Origin: Candidatus Poribacteria bacterium
GTDB lineage: Bacteria > Poribacteria > WGA-4E > WGA-3G
Assembly (NCBI GenBank): GCA_009841255.1
Contig: VXMD01000026.1
Span: 153,787-217,786 of the forward strand
Length of the DNA stretch: 64,000 nt
Direction of reading: 5' to 3'
The translations under genes were made by a program, and so were the position numbers. Under the pieces are notes generated by a model. That model did no database searches. It was not told where the DNA came from and saw only the letters and a program-made list of their open reading frames with translations. This document shows, one piece after another, positions 17,760 through 25,294 of this stretch (the first letter of the stretch is position 1; each line of letters opens with the position of its first letter).

Positions 17760-18608
17760 ATGAAACTTGCCTTTTTTAATGATGACCAACTCGGTGTAAT
17801 AACAGATGATGGGATCGTTGACATCAGCGGGGCACTCAGTGGTGTTTCCTACCATACACCGCAAGAACTCATACGAACGGTGATTGAGGATTTTGACAAT
17901 CTACGTCCGACAATAGAGGACGCAGTTAAAAACGGTGCTGCCACTGCTTTGGACAGCGTCAGTTTTAAAGCACCGGTTCCGCGCCCGGGACAACTCGTCT
18001 GCCTTGCGGGCAATTACATTGAACCCGATAGTCCTTCACGTGGGGATTTCAATGCCTTTCTGAAGTCGCCGACTGGTATCATTGCCACGAAGGGGATGGT
18101 GGAACTTCCAGAGGCGGATGTGACCGTGTTCCACTTTGAGCCGGAATTAGCGATTGTGATTGGTAAAACGGCAAAACATCTATCCGAAGACAATGCTTTA
18201 GATTGTGTGTTTGGTTACACGCAATTTATTGATGTCTCTGCGCGGGGATTGCCCGGGGGGTTCTTCTTAGGAAAGAGTTGGCATACGTTTGCACCGATGG
18301 GGCCAGCGATCGTTACGGCTGACGAAGTGGGCGACGGGAACGCACTCGGCGTGCAACTCTGGATTAACGACGGGCTGCAACACGATTTTTCTACAAATTC
18401 CATGGCACGCTTTATCCCCGAATTGCTGGCAGAGGTGACGAGTGTGGTAACATTGGAACCGGGTGATGTTGTATCGACAGGGACGCACCATGAGGCACTC
18501 ACCGCAATCGGAGATGGAGATACGGTAAGACTCTCCGTAGAAGGTTTCGGTCCAGCGTTAACCGTTAGCGTGAGCGACCCACTCAAGCGAACGACTTGGC
18601 GCGGTTAG
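17760..18608 (+). CDS. Fumarylacetoacetate hydrolase (FAH) family protein
   Basis: A 282-residue FAH-superfamily protein, a family of metal-dependent hydrolases, isomerases, decarboxylases and dehydratases acting on oxo acids. The N-terminal small domain (about 1-75) precedes the catalytic domain, with LAGNYIEP, a metal-binding glutamate pair in FHFEPELAIVIGK, a conserved SWHTFAPMGPAIV and the closing VVSTGTHHEALTAIGDGD. In sugar-acid pathways such enzymes act as 2-keto-3-deoxy-sugar-acid dehydratases or hydrolases, which would fit the preceding oxidoreductases. Specific reaction not determined. GAGGAG precedes the ATG. Confidence 0.87.
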   Translation: MKLAFFNDDQLGVITDDGIVDISGALSGVSYHTPQELIRTVIEDFDNLRPTIEDAVKNGAATALDSVSFKAPVPRPGQLVCLAGNYIEPDSPSRGDFNAFLKSPTGIIATKGMVELPEADVTVFHFEPELAIVIGKTAKHLSEDNALDCVFGYTQFIDVSARGLPGGFFLGKSWHTFAPMGPAIVTADEVGDGNALGVQLWINDGLQHDFSTNSMARFIPELLAEVTSVVTLEPGDVVSTGTHHEALTAIGDGDTVRLSVEGFGPALTVSVSDPLKRTTWRG

Positions 18609-18653
18609 GATATAAAGAAAAATTAAAATCCTCTGGAGATAGCCTCAAAACCC

Positions 18654-18742
18654 GTAGTTCGTAATGTAATGGAGAGCGGATATGAGGGAAGCACGCCAAA
18701 GACAGATCCCACGTTGTTTCTCCGCAAGGAAAAATTAAAAAA
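18654..18742 (+). repeat. Dispersed repeat R1, copy d
   Basis: GTAGTTCGTAATGTAATGGA at the left, TCTCCGCAAGGAAAAATTAAAA at the right end; preceded by the same GAGATAGCCTCAAAA segment as copy c. The right end runs straight into the -35 box of the next promoter. Confidence 0.75.
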
Positions 18743-18744
18743 TG

Positions 18745-18774
18745 TTGACAACTGTATCAATTTATGTGTATAAT
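18745..18774 (+). promoter_or_regulatory. Near-consensus sigma-70 promoter
   Basis: TTGACA (18745-18750), 18 bp, TATAAT (18769-18774). Both boxes are perfect. It would transcribe the lipoprotein gene at 18928 with a leader of about 145 nt that contains R4 copy 2. Confidence 0.75.
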
Positions 18775-18835
18775 ACTTAAAGGTATAATTTAGAGGCTTC
18801 CCTCTAACCACGAAATCCTTCTTCTAATAGCAATT

Positions 18836-18855
18836 GCAAGTTTTGGCTTGCAAGC
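18836..18855 (+). repeat. Short inverted repeat R4, copy 2
   Basis: Exact 20-mer GCAAGTTTTGGCTTGCAAGC in the untranslated leader of the lipoprotein gene. Unlike copies 1 and 3 it lacks the trailing GCCAAAA. Confidence 0.75.
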
Positions 18856-18927
18856 TGCGCGCCTTTCAACTTAAGATGTGGCGCGATCCGAAATGAGAGC
18901 CTTTCTGACCACAAGGAGACCGAATTA

Positions 18928-19890
18928 ATGAGAAACCCCAGGATTTTCAACAGCAAGTTTTGGCTTGCAAGCGTTGCCAAAAAAGCCGTGCCTGCTGTCC
19001 TCGCGATTGTCTGCGTGTGGATAGCAGGATGTGCTGGCTGTAATCCAGAACCGATGCCGAGCGGAATGAGTCCTACAGAGGGACCCGAAACCGGTGGCAC
19101 AACAGTCCAGATTACCGGCGAAAAATTTGATATGAAAAACGGCGTAACCGTGACGTTCGGTGGGAAAAATGCGCAAAGTGTAACCGTTCCAAGCGAAATG
19201 CAGATCACGGCAGTAACTCCCGGTGGTATGGCGGGAGAGTCTGTGTCCATCGTCGTTACGAATAAAGGGAAACCGGAAGTACCGGTCACGCTTTCACAGA
19301 AATTTACTTACACTGACGCGACCCCGCCGACAGTGACAATGAATGAACCTGTGGATGGCACGGTTATCTCTGAGTATGAGGATTCCCTGAATGTGATGGA
19401 TAGCCTGACGGTTTCGTTTAGCGAACCGGTTGATAGCGGCAGTGTTTCCGTGGAGGTAGCGGTTACGAAAACGGAAGATTCAATGAGTGAACCGATGAAT
19501 CCAATGTTGTCAGGGACAGTGAGTGGGAGTGGTGATTCTGTGACCTTTACATCCGATATGCCGATGCGCGCGGGACGTATGTATACTGTCACCGTCTCCG
19601 GTGCTACGGATCTGGCAGGCAATGCCCTCGAAAGCTCACACAGTTTCAGTTTCAGCGTCACCAGTCCTGAAGTGCTTTACAAATACCATGTGAAGGAAAA
19701 GGATATTCAGAAAGAAAACGGCGAAGCGGCACTTAAGCGCATCGCTGCGCGTCCTGAGATTTTCGATAACGCGGAGATGTGGAAACGGTTGGTCGCCGCG
19801 AACCAGGACGATTACATCTTTGATCGGAGCAAGCTGAGTGTGGGACAACTGTTATTGATTCCACGTGGGCGCGCTTGGGGCGATAAGTAG
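18928..19890 (+). CDS. Lipoprotein with IPT/TIG, Ig-like and LysM domains
   Basis: Envelope lipoprotein of 320 residues. The hydrophobic signal ends in a lipobox (WIAGC, Cys35). Then come an IPT/TIG domain (about 45-125; MSPTEGPETGGTTVQITG), a bacterial Ig-like domain (about 130-245; PPTVTMNEPVDGTVI through YTVTVSGATDLAGN), and a LysM-like C-terminus (YKYHVKEKD ... LSVGQLLLIPRGR), which would bind peptidoglycan. Residues about 9-15 (SKFWLAS) in the signal's n-region are encoded by the third R4 repeat copy. GAGACCGAATTA precedes the ATG, giving a weak ribosome site. A strong promoter lies upstream and a strong terminator downstream, so it is a single-gene unit. Confidence 0.85.
   Translation: MRNPRIFNSKFWLASVAKKAVPAVLAIVCVWIAGCAGCNPEPMPSGMSPTEGPETGGTTVQITGEKFDMKNGVTVTFGGKNAQSVTVPSEMQITAVTPGGMAGESVSIVVTNKGKPEVPVTLSQKFTYTDATPPTVTMNEPVDGTVISEYEDSLNVMDSLTVSFSEPVDSGSVSVEVAVTKTEDSMSEPMNPMLSGTVSGSGDSVTFTSDMPMRAGRMYTVTVSGATDLAGNALESSHSFSFSVTSPEVLYKYHVKEKDIQKENGEAALKRIAARPEIFDNAEMWKRLVAANQDDYIFDRSKLSVGQLLLIPRGRAWGDK
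18953..18972 (+). repeat. Short inverted repeat R4, copy 3, inside a coding region
   Basis: The exact 20-mer lies in frame within the signal-peptide region of the IPT/LysM lipoprotein gene and is followed by GTTGCCAAAA as in copy 1. Confidence 0.75.
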
Positions 19891-19894
19891 TTCT

Positions 19895-19924
19895 GAACGA
19901 ACCGCAAGGAAAGCTTAAAAACTT
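19895..19924 (+). repeat. Dispersed repeat R1, copy e (right end only)
   Basis: Only the GAACCGCAAGGAAAGCTTAA end is present, directly ahead of full copy f; both share the same AAGCTTAAAAA variant, suggesting a local duplication. Confidence 0.65.
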
Positions 19925-19934
19925 GTGAAAATAT

Positions 19935-20023
19935 GTAGCCTGAAACGAAGTGGAAGGCGGGGCTACGGAAAGGTACATCAACCCTCAAACTGCCCTGAAC
20001 GAACCGCAAGGAAAGCTTAAAAA
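19935..20023 (+). repeat. Dispersed repeat R1, copy f
   Basis: GTAGCCTGAAACGAAGTGGA, GGCGGGGCTACGGAAAGG, ending GAACCGCAAGGAAAGCTTAA. GTAGCC and GGCTAC can pair. It is followed directly by an intrinsic terminator. Confidence 0.75.
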
Positions 20024-20027
20024 ATCG

Positions 20028-20058
20028 AAAAGCCGTGTACCTGCTACACGGCTTTTTT
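20028..20058 (+). terminator. Strong intrinsic terminator 20 bp before the amylase start
   Basis: AGCCGTGTA (20031-20039), 5-nt loop, TACACGGCT (20045-20053) and a T-run to 20058; flanking A and T residues extend the stem. It should end the lipoprotein transcript, but it also lies only 20 bp from the amylase ATG. Confidence 0.8.
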
Positions 20059-20078
20059 GTTTCTCAGGAGAGGAGACC

Positions 20079-21848
20079 ATGTTTGGTCCGCAAAGAGATT
20101 TTGAGAATTGTATCGTCGAATACCGAAGCAATTTAGTAGGTATCAAGCATCTTCACCGATTAAATCCACCGTTTACGAACCTATCGGGACCGCAACCAAA
20201 CCGACCGATTGGCATTTACGTGACAACCTCTGGCGGTGTTGCCTACGATGTGATTCGCTGTTGGATGGACGTAGATGGTGAGGAATCCACGTTTGAACTT
20301 ACGTCGAGTGAATCGGTATGGAATTCACTGGAATGGCGATATCTGCGCCATTGGCGTGGACAAATTCCACCGCAACCCAGTGGGACAGTCGTCCGTTATA
20401 GGATTGGTGGACGCATCGTGGGGTCAGATGGATGGATCTTTGCGGATAACCAAGCGCGAATGTTATCCGAAGCAACCGAATTCGCCATCTGTATTGACGA
20501 TTCCGACGTGCCGCAGTGGGTCCGCGAGGCTGTGATTTATCACATCTTCCTTGATCGGTTTTATCCGGGGGACGGTGTGCCGTGGAAGAAACCGACAAAC
20601 CTCTCTGGGTTTTTTGGTGGAACGCTCCGTGGCGCCATTCAGAAACTTGACTACATTCAATCGCTTGGATGCAACGTAATTTGGCTTTCACCCGTCTTTG
20701 CAAGCCCATCTCACCACGGCTATGACGCCACGGATTATTACACCGTTGAACCTCGGTTCGGCACAAACGCGGAACTGGTAGAACTCATCGAAAAAGCGCA
20801 TCGACGTGGTATACGGATTATTCTCGATTTTGTTGCCAACCACTGGTCGAACCACCATCCCACGTTTCAAGCGGCGCAGCAGGATCCAGAGAGTGAGTAT
20901 CGGGCGTGGTACACATGGCAGCGCTGGCCCGACGAATACACAAGTTTCTTCACTGTGAAAGGAATGCCACAGTTGAACTTAAAACACAAACCGGCGAGCG
21001 ATTATTTATTGAGGTGTGCAGAGCATTGGCTTCAGAAAGGTGTTGATGGATATCGGCTCGACTATGCGCCAGGTCCGCCCCGGACGTTCTGGGCAGATTT
21101 TCGCCAAGCCTGTAAAGCCGTGAAGCCTGACGCTTTTCTGTTCGGGGAGGTCGTGAGTCATTCGGAGGTAATCGCCTCCTATATCCCACATTTTGATGGG
21201 TGCCTCGATTTCCTTCTTGCGGATGCGCTCCGACGGACGTTTATCCTTGAAACTTCGACACTGCTGGAATTTGAGGCGTTTTTAGCAGCGCATGAGACAT
21301 ACTTTCCAGATAATTTTTCACTGCCAGCGTTTCTGGATAACCATGATATGACGCGCATTCTCTATTTAGCGAAGGGAGATAAAGCGAAAGTCAGGTTGGC
21401 AGCATTGGTGCTATTCACACTCTCCGCACCGCCTGTGATTTACAACGGAACTGAGGTCGGCGTTTCGCAAAGAAATCCGCTTGGGCGTTTAGAGGAGGCG
21501 CGGTTGCCGATGCCGTGGGAGGATGAAGTGGACGAAGATTTGTTGGACTATTTTCGACGTTTGGGAGCGTTACGGAAGCGGTTTTCGGTGCTTGCTTCTG
21601 GTATGCGAAAGGTTGTTCATCTGAACGTCCAGAAGGGGACTTACGCGTATCTACAGGCTTCAGCAGAAGGTGAGGTCCTAGTCGCATTGAATACGAGTCG
21701 GTGCTCTCAGACGATAGATGTCGCGATTTCGTTGGGACAGGATCGCGATTCTACCTTGAAAGACCAGCTCAATGAAAACCGGGTGACAGTATCAGAGGAT
21801 GGGATAAGTGTTTCATTGCCAGCGCAAGGTGGGGCGTTTATTGCTTGA
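20079..21848 (+). CDS. GH13 alpha-amylase family glycosidase (cyclomaltodextrinase/neopullulanase-like)
   Basis: A 589-residue alpha-glucan hydrolase. An N-terminal beta-sandwich (about 1-125) precedes the (beta/alpha)8 barrel. Visible GH13 regions: DFVANHWSNH, the nucleophile Asp in GVDGYRLDYA, the acid Glu in FLFGEVV and the third Asp in FLDNHDM. A C-terminal beta domain follows (about 510-589). The absence of a signal peptide from the chosen start implies a cytoplasmic enzyme acting on imported maltodextrins. I chose ATG 20079 because of the AGGAG just upstream; the longer frame from 19950 would run back through a repeat and a terminator. No promoter is obvious between that terminator and the ATG. 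Confidence 0.88.
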   Translation: MFGPQRDFENCIVEYRSNLVGIKHLHRLNPPFTNLSGPQPNRPIGIYVTTSGGVAYDVIRCWMDVDGEESTFELTSSESVWNSLEWRYLRHWRGQIPPQPSGTVVRYRIGGRIVGSDGWIFADNQARMLSEATEFAICIDDSDVPQWVREAVIYHIFLDRFYPGDGVPWKKPTNLSGFFGGTLRGAIQKLDYIQSLGCNVIWLSPVFASPSHHGYDATDYYTVEPRFGTNAELVELIEKAHRRGIRIILDFVANHWSNHHPTFQAAQQDPESEYRAWYTWQRWPDEYTSFFTVKGMPQLNLKHKPASDYLLRCAEHWLQKGVDGYRLDYAPGPPRTFWADFRQACKAVKPDAFLFGEVVSHSEVIASYIPHFDGCLDFLLADALRRTFILETSTLLEFEAFLAAHETYFPDNFSLPAFLDNHDMTRILYLAKGDKAKVRLAALVLFTLSAPPVIYNGTEVGVSQRNPLGRLEEARLPMPWEDEVDEDLLDYFRRLGALRKRFSVLASGMRKVVHLNVQKGTYAYLQASAEGEVLVALNTSRCSQTIDVAISLGQDRDSTLKDQLNENRVTVSEDGISVSLPAQGGAFIA

Positions 21849-21871
21849 GATGTAGCGTAGAAAATAGGAAA

Positions 21872-21907
21872 GGGACCGACGACTACAAAATACTGTTCGT
21901 CGGTCCC
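21872..21907. terminator. Bidirectional terminator between convergent genes
   Basis: GGGACCGACGA pairs with TCGTCGGTCCC around a short loop, with pyrimidine-rich sequence on either side. It separates the amylase and the P460-like gene. Confidence 0.65.
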
Positions 21908-21933
21908 CTTCTTATGAGTGTTATGAGATGTGA

Positions 21934-22602
21934 CTATTGGGCAGCACCAGCTTCGGGCATTTCTGGCATTTCATCAGCATCGGCACCGTCCATGCCTTCC
22001 ATGGAGAGTGAGACGAAGACGCTGTCATTATCGGCTTCGGCGTGACAACCGTGACAACCATTGCCTGCATCTTCAAGGTTAGACCCTCTCACCTGCATAT
22101 ACTCACCATCCGCACTGGAACGGGCATATTTTTTGTAGACCCACCCCTTGTGGCCGGCATACATCTCGTCGTCACTTTTCATCATCATGGCGACTTTATC
22201 GACAAACGTTTCGGTATCATCCATAATTTCCTTGACGATGATAGTCCCAGCGGGATAGGCTGTGCCTGCCTTATTCGCCATGGCACCGATCTCGTTAATG
22301 TAGACCGTCCGGGAGGTCGTAATCCTCGTGTTCGTGTGGGCTGGATTGTGTGCCGCACCGGTCTCAATCGGGCTCGTCGCCTCTGCCATGGGCGCAGGGG
22401 CTGGAAGCGCGAGGCTTGCCCATGACATGTACATTGACGAGTCGATCATCTTCATCATCTCCATCGTCATGTCCATTGGCTTATCATCGGTAGCCGTCAT
22501 GTCCTCGGCAGCAGGTTCCAACATTTTTTGAGCTCTGTCGCAGGATACGAAAGCAACAGCAGCGATTAGGATCGCAATCAGAGCGATCCGACATTTAGAC
22601 AT
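21934..22602 (-). CDS. Cytochrome P460-like haem lipoprotein
   Basis: A 222-residue predicted lipoprotein. The signal ends in a lipobox (AVAFVSC, Cys21), followed by a Met/Asp-rich linker (TATDDKPMDMTMEMMKM). The C-terminal half resembles cytochrome P460: YPAGTIIVKEIMDD, GHKGWVYKKY and the c-type haem site NGCHGCHAE (CxxCH), then DSVFVSLSM. P460 proteins oxidise small nitrogen compounds in some bacteria, but most homologues are uncharacterised. Start 22602 is set by AAGGAG; a longer frame lacks a signal. Signal, linker and leader resemble those of the next lipoprotein gene (22892-23227), so the two share ancestry at their 5' ends. Confidence 0.8.
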   Translation of the reverse strand: MSKCRIALIAILIAAVAFVSCDRAQKMLEPAAEDMTATDDKPMDMTMEMMKMIDSSMYMSWASLALPAPAPMAEATSPIETGAAHNPAHTNTRITTSRTVYINEIGAMANKAGTAYPAGTIIVKEIMDDTETFVDKVAMMMKSDDEMYAGHKGWVYKKYARSSADGEYMQVRGSNLEDAGNGCHGCHAEADNDSVFVSLSMEGMDGADADEMPEMPEAGAAQ

Positions 22603-22728
22603 TTTGTAAAAACTCCTTATTCTGTTAAAAATGGGGATCAACGAAGAAGTGTCGGCTTTTAAGCGACAAAGCCTATCCACGTCGTTGTGGCGCTCTTCGA
22701 GATCACATACTACACAACTTCACCTTAA

Positions 22729-22757
22729 ATTATATAGTATTTCGCCTTATTTTTCAA
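22729..22757 (-). promoter_or_regulatory. Promoter for the P460-like gene, with structured leader
   Basis: Minus strand: TTGAAA (22757-22752), 17 bp, TATAAT (22734-22729). The roughly 120-nt leader contains an AGGCTT...AAGCC hairpin at about 22645-22675, which is also present in the leader of the neighbouring lipoprotein gene. Confidence 0.65.
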
Positions 22758-22823
22758 GGAAGTTTTAAAATCGAATAGTCAGTAGATGTTACTTTTTGTT
22801 AAATGAGCAAGTTTCCTAAACTA

Positions 22824-22871
22824 AAAAAACGGGACCGGCAACTATAGAATGCAGTTACCAGTCCCGTTTTT
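22824..22871 (-). terminator. Terminator after the Met/Asp-repeat lipoprotein gene
   Basis: AAAAACGGGAC pairs with GTCCCGTTTTT, with a partly paired interior. A/T tracts on both sides allow bidirectional function. Confidence 0.7.
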
Positions 22872-22891
22872 ATTGCGGTTATGAGATGGAA

Positions 22892-23227
22892 CTATTGCGT
22901 GTCATCGTCATCATCCATGCTCTCGTCCATGTCTTCGTGCATGTCCCCATCCATATCGCTGTCCATGTCGCCATCCATGTCTTCGTCCATCATGCCATCA
23001 GCCATGCCGTCGTCCATCATGCCATCAGCCATGCCGTCGTCCATCATGCCGTCAGCCATGCCGGCGTCCATCATGCCGTCAGCCATGCCGGCGTCCATCA
23101 TTTCCGAATCACTGCCCGACATCATGTCATCCGTAGCCGGTTTCATGATGTCCTGAGCTCTGTCACAAGATACAAAGGCGAAACAAGCGATCAAAACAGC
23201 AATGGAAAGCATCTGAAATTTTAACAT
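22892..23227 (-). CDS. Small lipoprotein with Met/Asp-rich tandem repeats
   Basis: A 111-residue predicted lipoprotein with no recognisable catalytic domain. The signal ends in the lipobox CFAFVSC (Cys21), followed by DRAQDIMKPA as in the P460-like neighbour. The mature part consists almost entirely of Met, Asp and Gly: four 9-residue units of the type MADGMMDxG, then MDGDMDSDMDGDMHEDMDESM and an Asp run. Such Met/Asp/His-rich sequence could bind copper or other metals, or be a low-complexity spacer; this is inference. AAGGAG precedes the ATG. It has its own near-consensus promoter and terminator. Confidence 0.75.
   Translation of the reverse strand: MLKFQMLSIAVLIACFAFVSCDRAQDIMKPATDDMMSGSDSEMMDAGMADGMMDAGMADGMMDDGMADGMMDDGMADGMMDEDMDGDMDSDMDGDMHEDMDESMDDDDDTQ
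22985..23101. repeat. 27-bp tandem repeat (four units) in the lipoprotein gene
   Basis: Units start at 22985, 23012, 23039 and 23066, with a partial fifth at 23093. They differ only by A/G and T/G changes and encode the nine-residue MADGMMDxG unit. The array is coding, not CRISPR. Confidence 0.85.
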
Positions 23228-23620
23228 TGTGATTGCTCCTTATACTGAATATTTCCTTATTCTATATACTAAACTAAAGTAAAAAGTTATGGAAGAGTCA
23301 CGAATTTCACCGTGCGGCTTCAAACCGATAAGCCTATTCGGATTAGAATAGGACCCTCCAAATCCATGTACCATACAATTTAGGTGAATTATACCATTTT
23401 CTACTTTAAATTGTCAAGAAAAAATGTAGGAATGTAGGGATAATCATTATTTGAAGAGACTTCTAAGCAAATTTTAGTGTTAACATTGAAGTTTTGTATC
23501 CACAAGCGGGTTGAAAAGTTGGAAGATTGGGAGGGTGGAAGATAGCAGATACGGTTTTTCTTTTAGGTTTCTTGGGCTTCTATCCTTCCTCAAAACCTAA
23601 GATTGGTTTCTTAATATTGC
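23228..23620. other. 393-bp gap between the Met/Asp lipoprotein and the TPR gene
   Basis: Holds the leader and promoter of the lipoprotein gene (to 23417). The remainder (23420-23620) is A/T-rich with a weak TTAGGTTT/AAACCTAA inverted repeat near 23571-23601. No gene seen. Confidence 0.5.
23388..23417 (-). promoter_or_regulatory. Near-consensus promoter for the Met/Asp lipoprotein gene
   Basis: Minus strand: TTGACA (23417-23412), 18 bp, TATAAT (23393-23388). Leader of about 155 nt with the AGGCTT...GAAGCC hairpin shared with the P460-like gene. Confidence 0.75.
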
Positions 23621-25294
23621 TTATGGAGCGGTTTTTAGGATTTCTGAGCGAATTCGTAGAATATAGGGGTGTTTCGGAACTTGCGCAAAAGCGATTTCAA
23701 TTTCACGGCGCGCATCGGGAATGCGGTTGAGACGGTAGTAAACAAAAGCAAGTGTGGCACGGTGTGTCGGCTGATCTTCGCTTTTAACGGCAGTCTCGGC
23801 AAGGGTAAGGGCTTCAGCGAGTTCCCTGTTTTCCGTTGCGAGTAGGGACGCTAATGCCTCTTTCGGAAATGGAACGTCTGGCGCGAGTTGAATGGCGCGA
23901 CGGAAATCGGTTTCTGCCATGTTGGATTCATTCTGCTTTTGGTAAATCTTTCCACGCCACAAGTACCCGGGTGCCCATGTGGGTTCGTGTTGTATTCCCA
24001 TCGTAAGTGCCTCTGTAGCGGCTGGTAAATTGCCTGATTTCTCATGAAAGTTTGCGAGTTGTACGTAGGTGTCCATAAAATCCGGTTCGTGTCGGATAAG
24101 CGCGAGATAGTGTGAAACCGCTGCCGCTGGGTTTCCGAGTTTGGCATCTATCATGCCGAGATGTAGGAGCGCCTGACGTGAATTAGGCTCTATCTTTAGC
24201 ACCTGTTGATATGATCGCTTTGCAGCTGTGAGTCCACCGAGTTTCATCTGAACGTAGGCGTAGTCTTTCAACGCAGGAATGAAGGTTTCATCCGCTTCGA
24301 TGGCTTTTTGGAGAGGCGTTAAGGCGCGCTGCGGCTGTCTTTTCTCAAGGAACCAGTGCGCTTGACGGCGGTAGCGTTCTGCCAGTGTTCGGCGATACCG
24401 CGTTTCGGCGACCTCGGCTTCTCCGTTACGCCCTATATTACGGAGAACATCTGCGAGTGATTTGTGAAAGATAGGTTCCTCTGGGGCATGTCGGATGGCA
24501 CGTTCGTAAAAACGTTGGGCGGTGATGAATTGACCGCGTCTTGCGCTGACTTCACCCCGTCCGAAAGCGGCACTCGCAAGCGTCCCGTCTTGGGTGAGTG
24601 CTTCCCGAAATACGGCATCTGCTTCATCGTTGCGATTGAGTTTGAGAAGAATATGTCCAAGGTTATTATAGGCAGCAGTCGTCTCTGGGTGTAACTGCAC
24701 GGCGACGATATAGTATCTACGTGCCTGCTCTAAGTTACCACGCTCGGTTTCAATCTGCCCTAAGGCGAGATACCATGCCACTGGGGCATCTTCGCCGGCA
24801 CCTTTAACGGCTTTTTGGAACCATATATCGGCTTCGTCGAGTTGCTGATTACGGTGATATGCAGCGGCGAGTTTAGCTTGCACTGTAATCTGTAGCCGAG
24901 AATTTGTAATATCGACTTGAGGTTGTGTTGAGAGGCGTTGCAAGGCACGTTGGAACGCAGTAATAGCGGTAGGATAGTCCTTCAGTTTTGCGGCGGCATC
25001 TCCCGCGCCGATGTAAACGATCGGGAATTCGGGTGCTTTTTTGGCGAGTGCTTGATATAAACGGAGTGCTTCGTGCCACTCTTCCGCTTGAAACGCATGT
25101 TGGGCATCTTTCAACTGCTTCTGGAACGTTTTAGGAGCATCCGAGACATCGTCTCCAGATACCCACGCAACGAGCATAAACAGAAGCGGAATGCTGATAA
25201 GATGCCCCCATTTCATCAGGGTTTTTCTACCTGTCGCACGGCTTCGGGGCTGATTGGACCGAATCGGTTTATTTCTCCTCTGCAAGTTCATCAT
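23621..25294 (-). CDS. TPR-repeat protein, membrane-anchored or exported
   Basis: A 557-residue protein made of about 13 tetratricopeptide repeats (for example AAYNNLGHILLKLNRNDEADAVFREAL). A basic N-terminus and one hydrophobic segment (about residues 32-48, LISIPLLFMLVAWVSG) suggest a periplasmic protein held by an uncleaved signal. TPR arrays are protein-protein scaffolds. The start overlaps the SurA-like gene by 26 bp, so the two are translationally linked; an internal ATG at 25216 would also preserve the hydrophobic segment. A shared role in envelope protein handling is inferred from the SurA-like partner. Confidence 0.85.
   Translation of the reverse strand: MMNLQRRNKPIRSNQPRSRATGRKTLMKWGHLISIPLLFMLVAWVSGDDVSDAPKTFQKQLKDAQHAFQAEEWHEALRLYQALAKKAPEFPIVYIGAGDAAAKLKDYPTAITAFQRALQRLSTQPQVDITNSRLQITVQAKLAAAYHRNQQLDEADIWFQKAVKGAGEDAPVAWYLALGQIETERGNLEQARRYYIVAVQLHPETTAAYNNLGHILLKLNRNDEADAVFREALTQDGTLASAAFGRGEVSARRGQFITAQRFYERAIRHAPEEPIFHKSLADVLRNIGRNGEAEVAETRYRRTLAERYRRQAHWFLEKRQPQRALTPLQKAIEADETFIPALKDYAYVQMKLGGLTAAKRSYQQVLKIEPNSRQALLHLGMIDAKLGNPAAAVSHYLALIRHEPDFMDTYVQLANFHEKSGNLPAATEALTMGIQHEPTWAPGYLWRGKIYQKQNESNMAETDFRRAIQLAPDVPFPKEALASLLATENRELAEALTLAETAVKSEDQPTHRATLAFVYYRLNRIPDARREIEIAFAQVPKHPYILRIRSEILKTAP

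Larger units (their letters stand above)
18609..18927 (+). other. 319-bp intergenic region: R1 copy, strong promoter, R4 repeat
   Basis: No gene seen. It holds R1 copy d (18654-18742), a near-consensus promoter (18745-18774) and R4 copy 2 in the untranslated leader of the lipoprotein gene. Confidence 0.7.

Noticed and set aside
19950-20078. N-terminal extension of the amylase
   Set aside because: It would run through an R1 repeat and an intrinsic terminator; the ATG at 20079 has a good ribosome site.
22985-23101. Regular 27-bp repeats that could be read as a CRISPR array
   Set aside because: They are adjacent without unique spacers and in frame within a lipoprotein gene.
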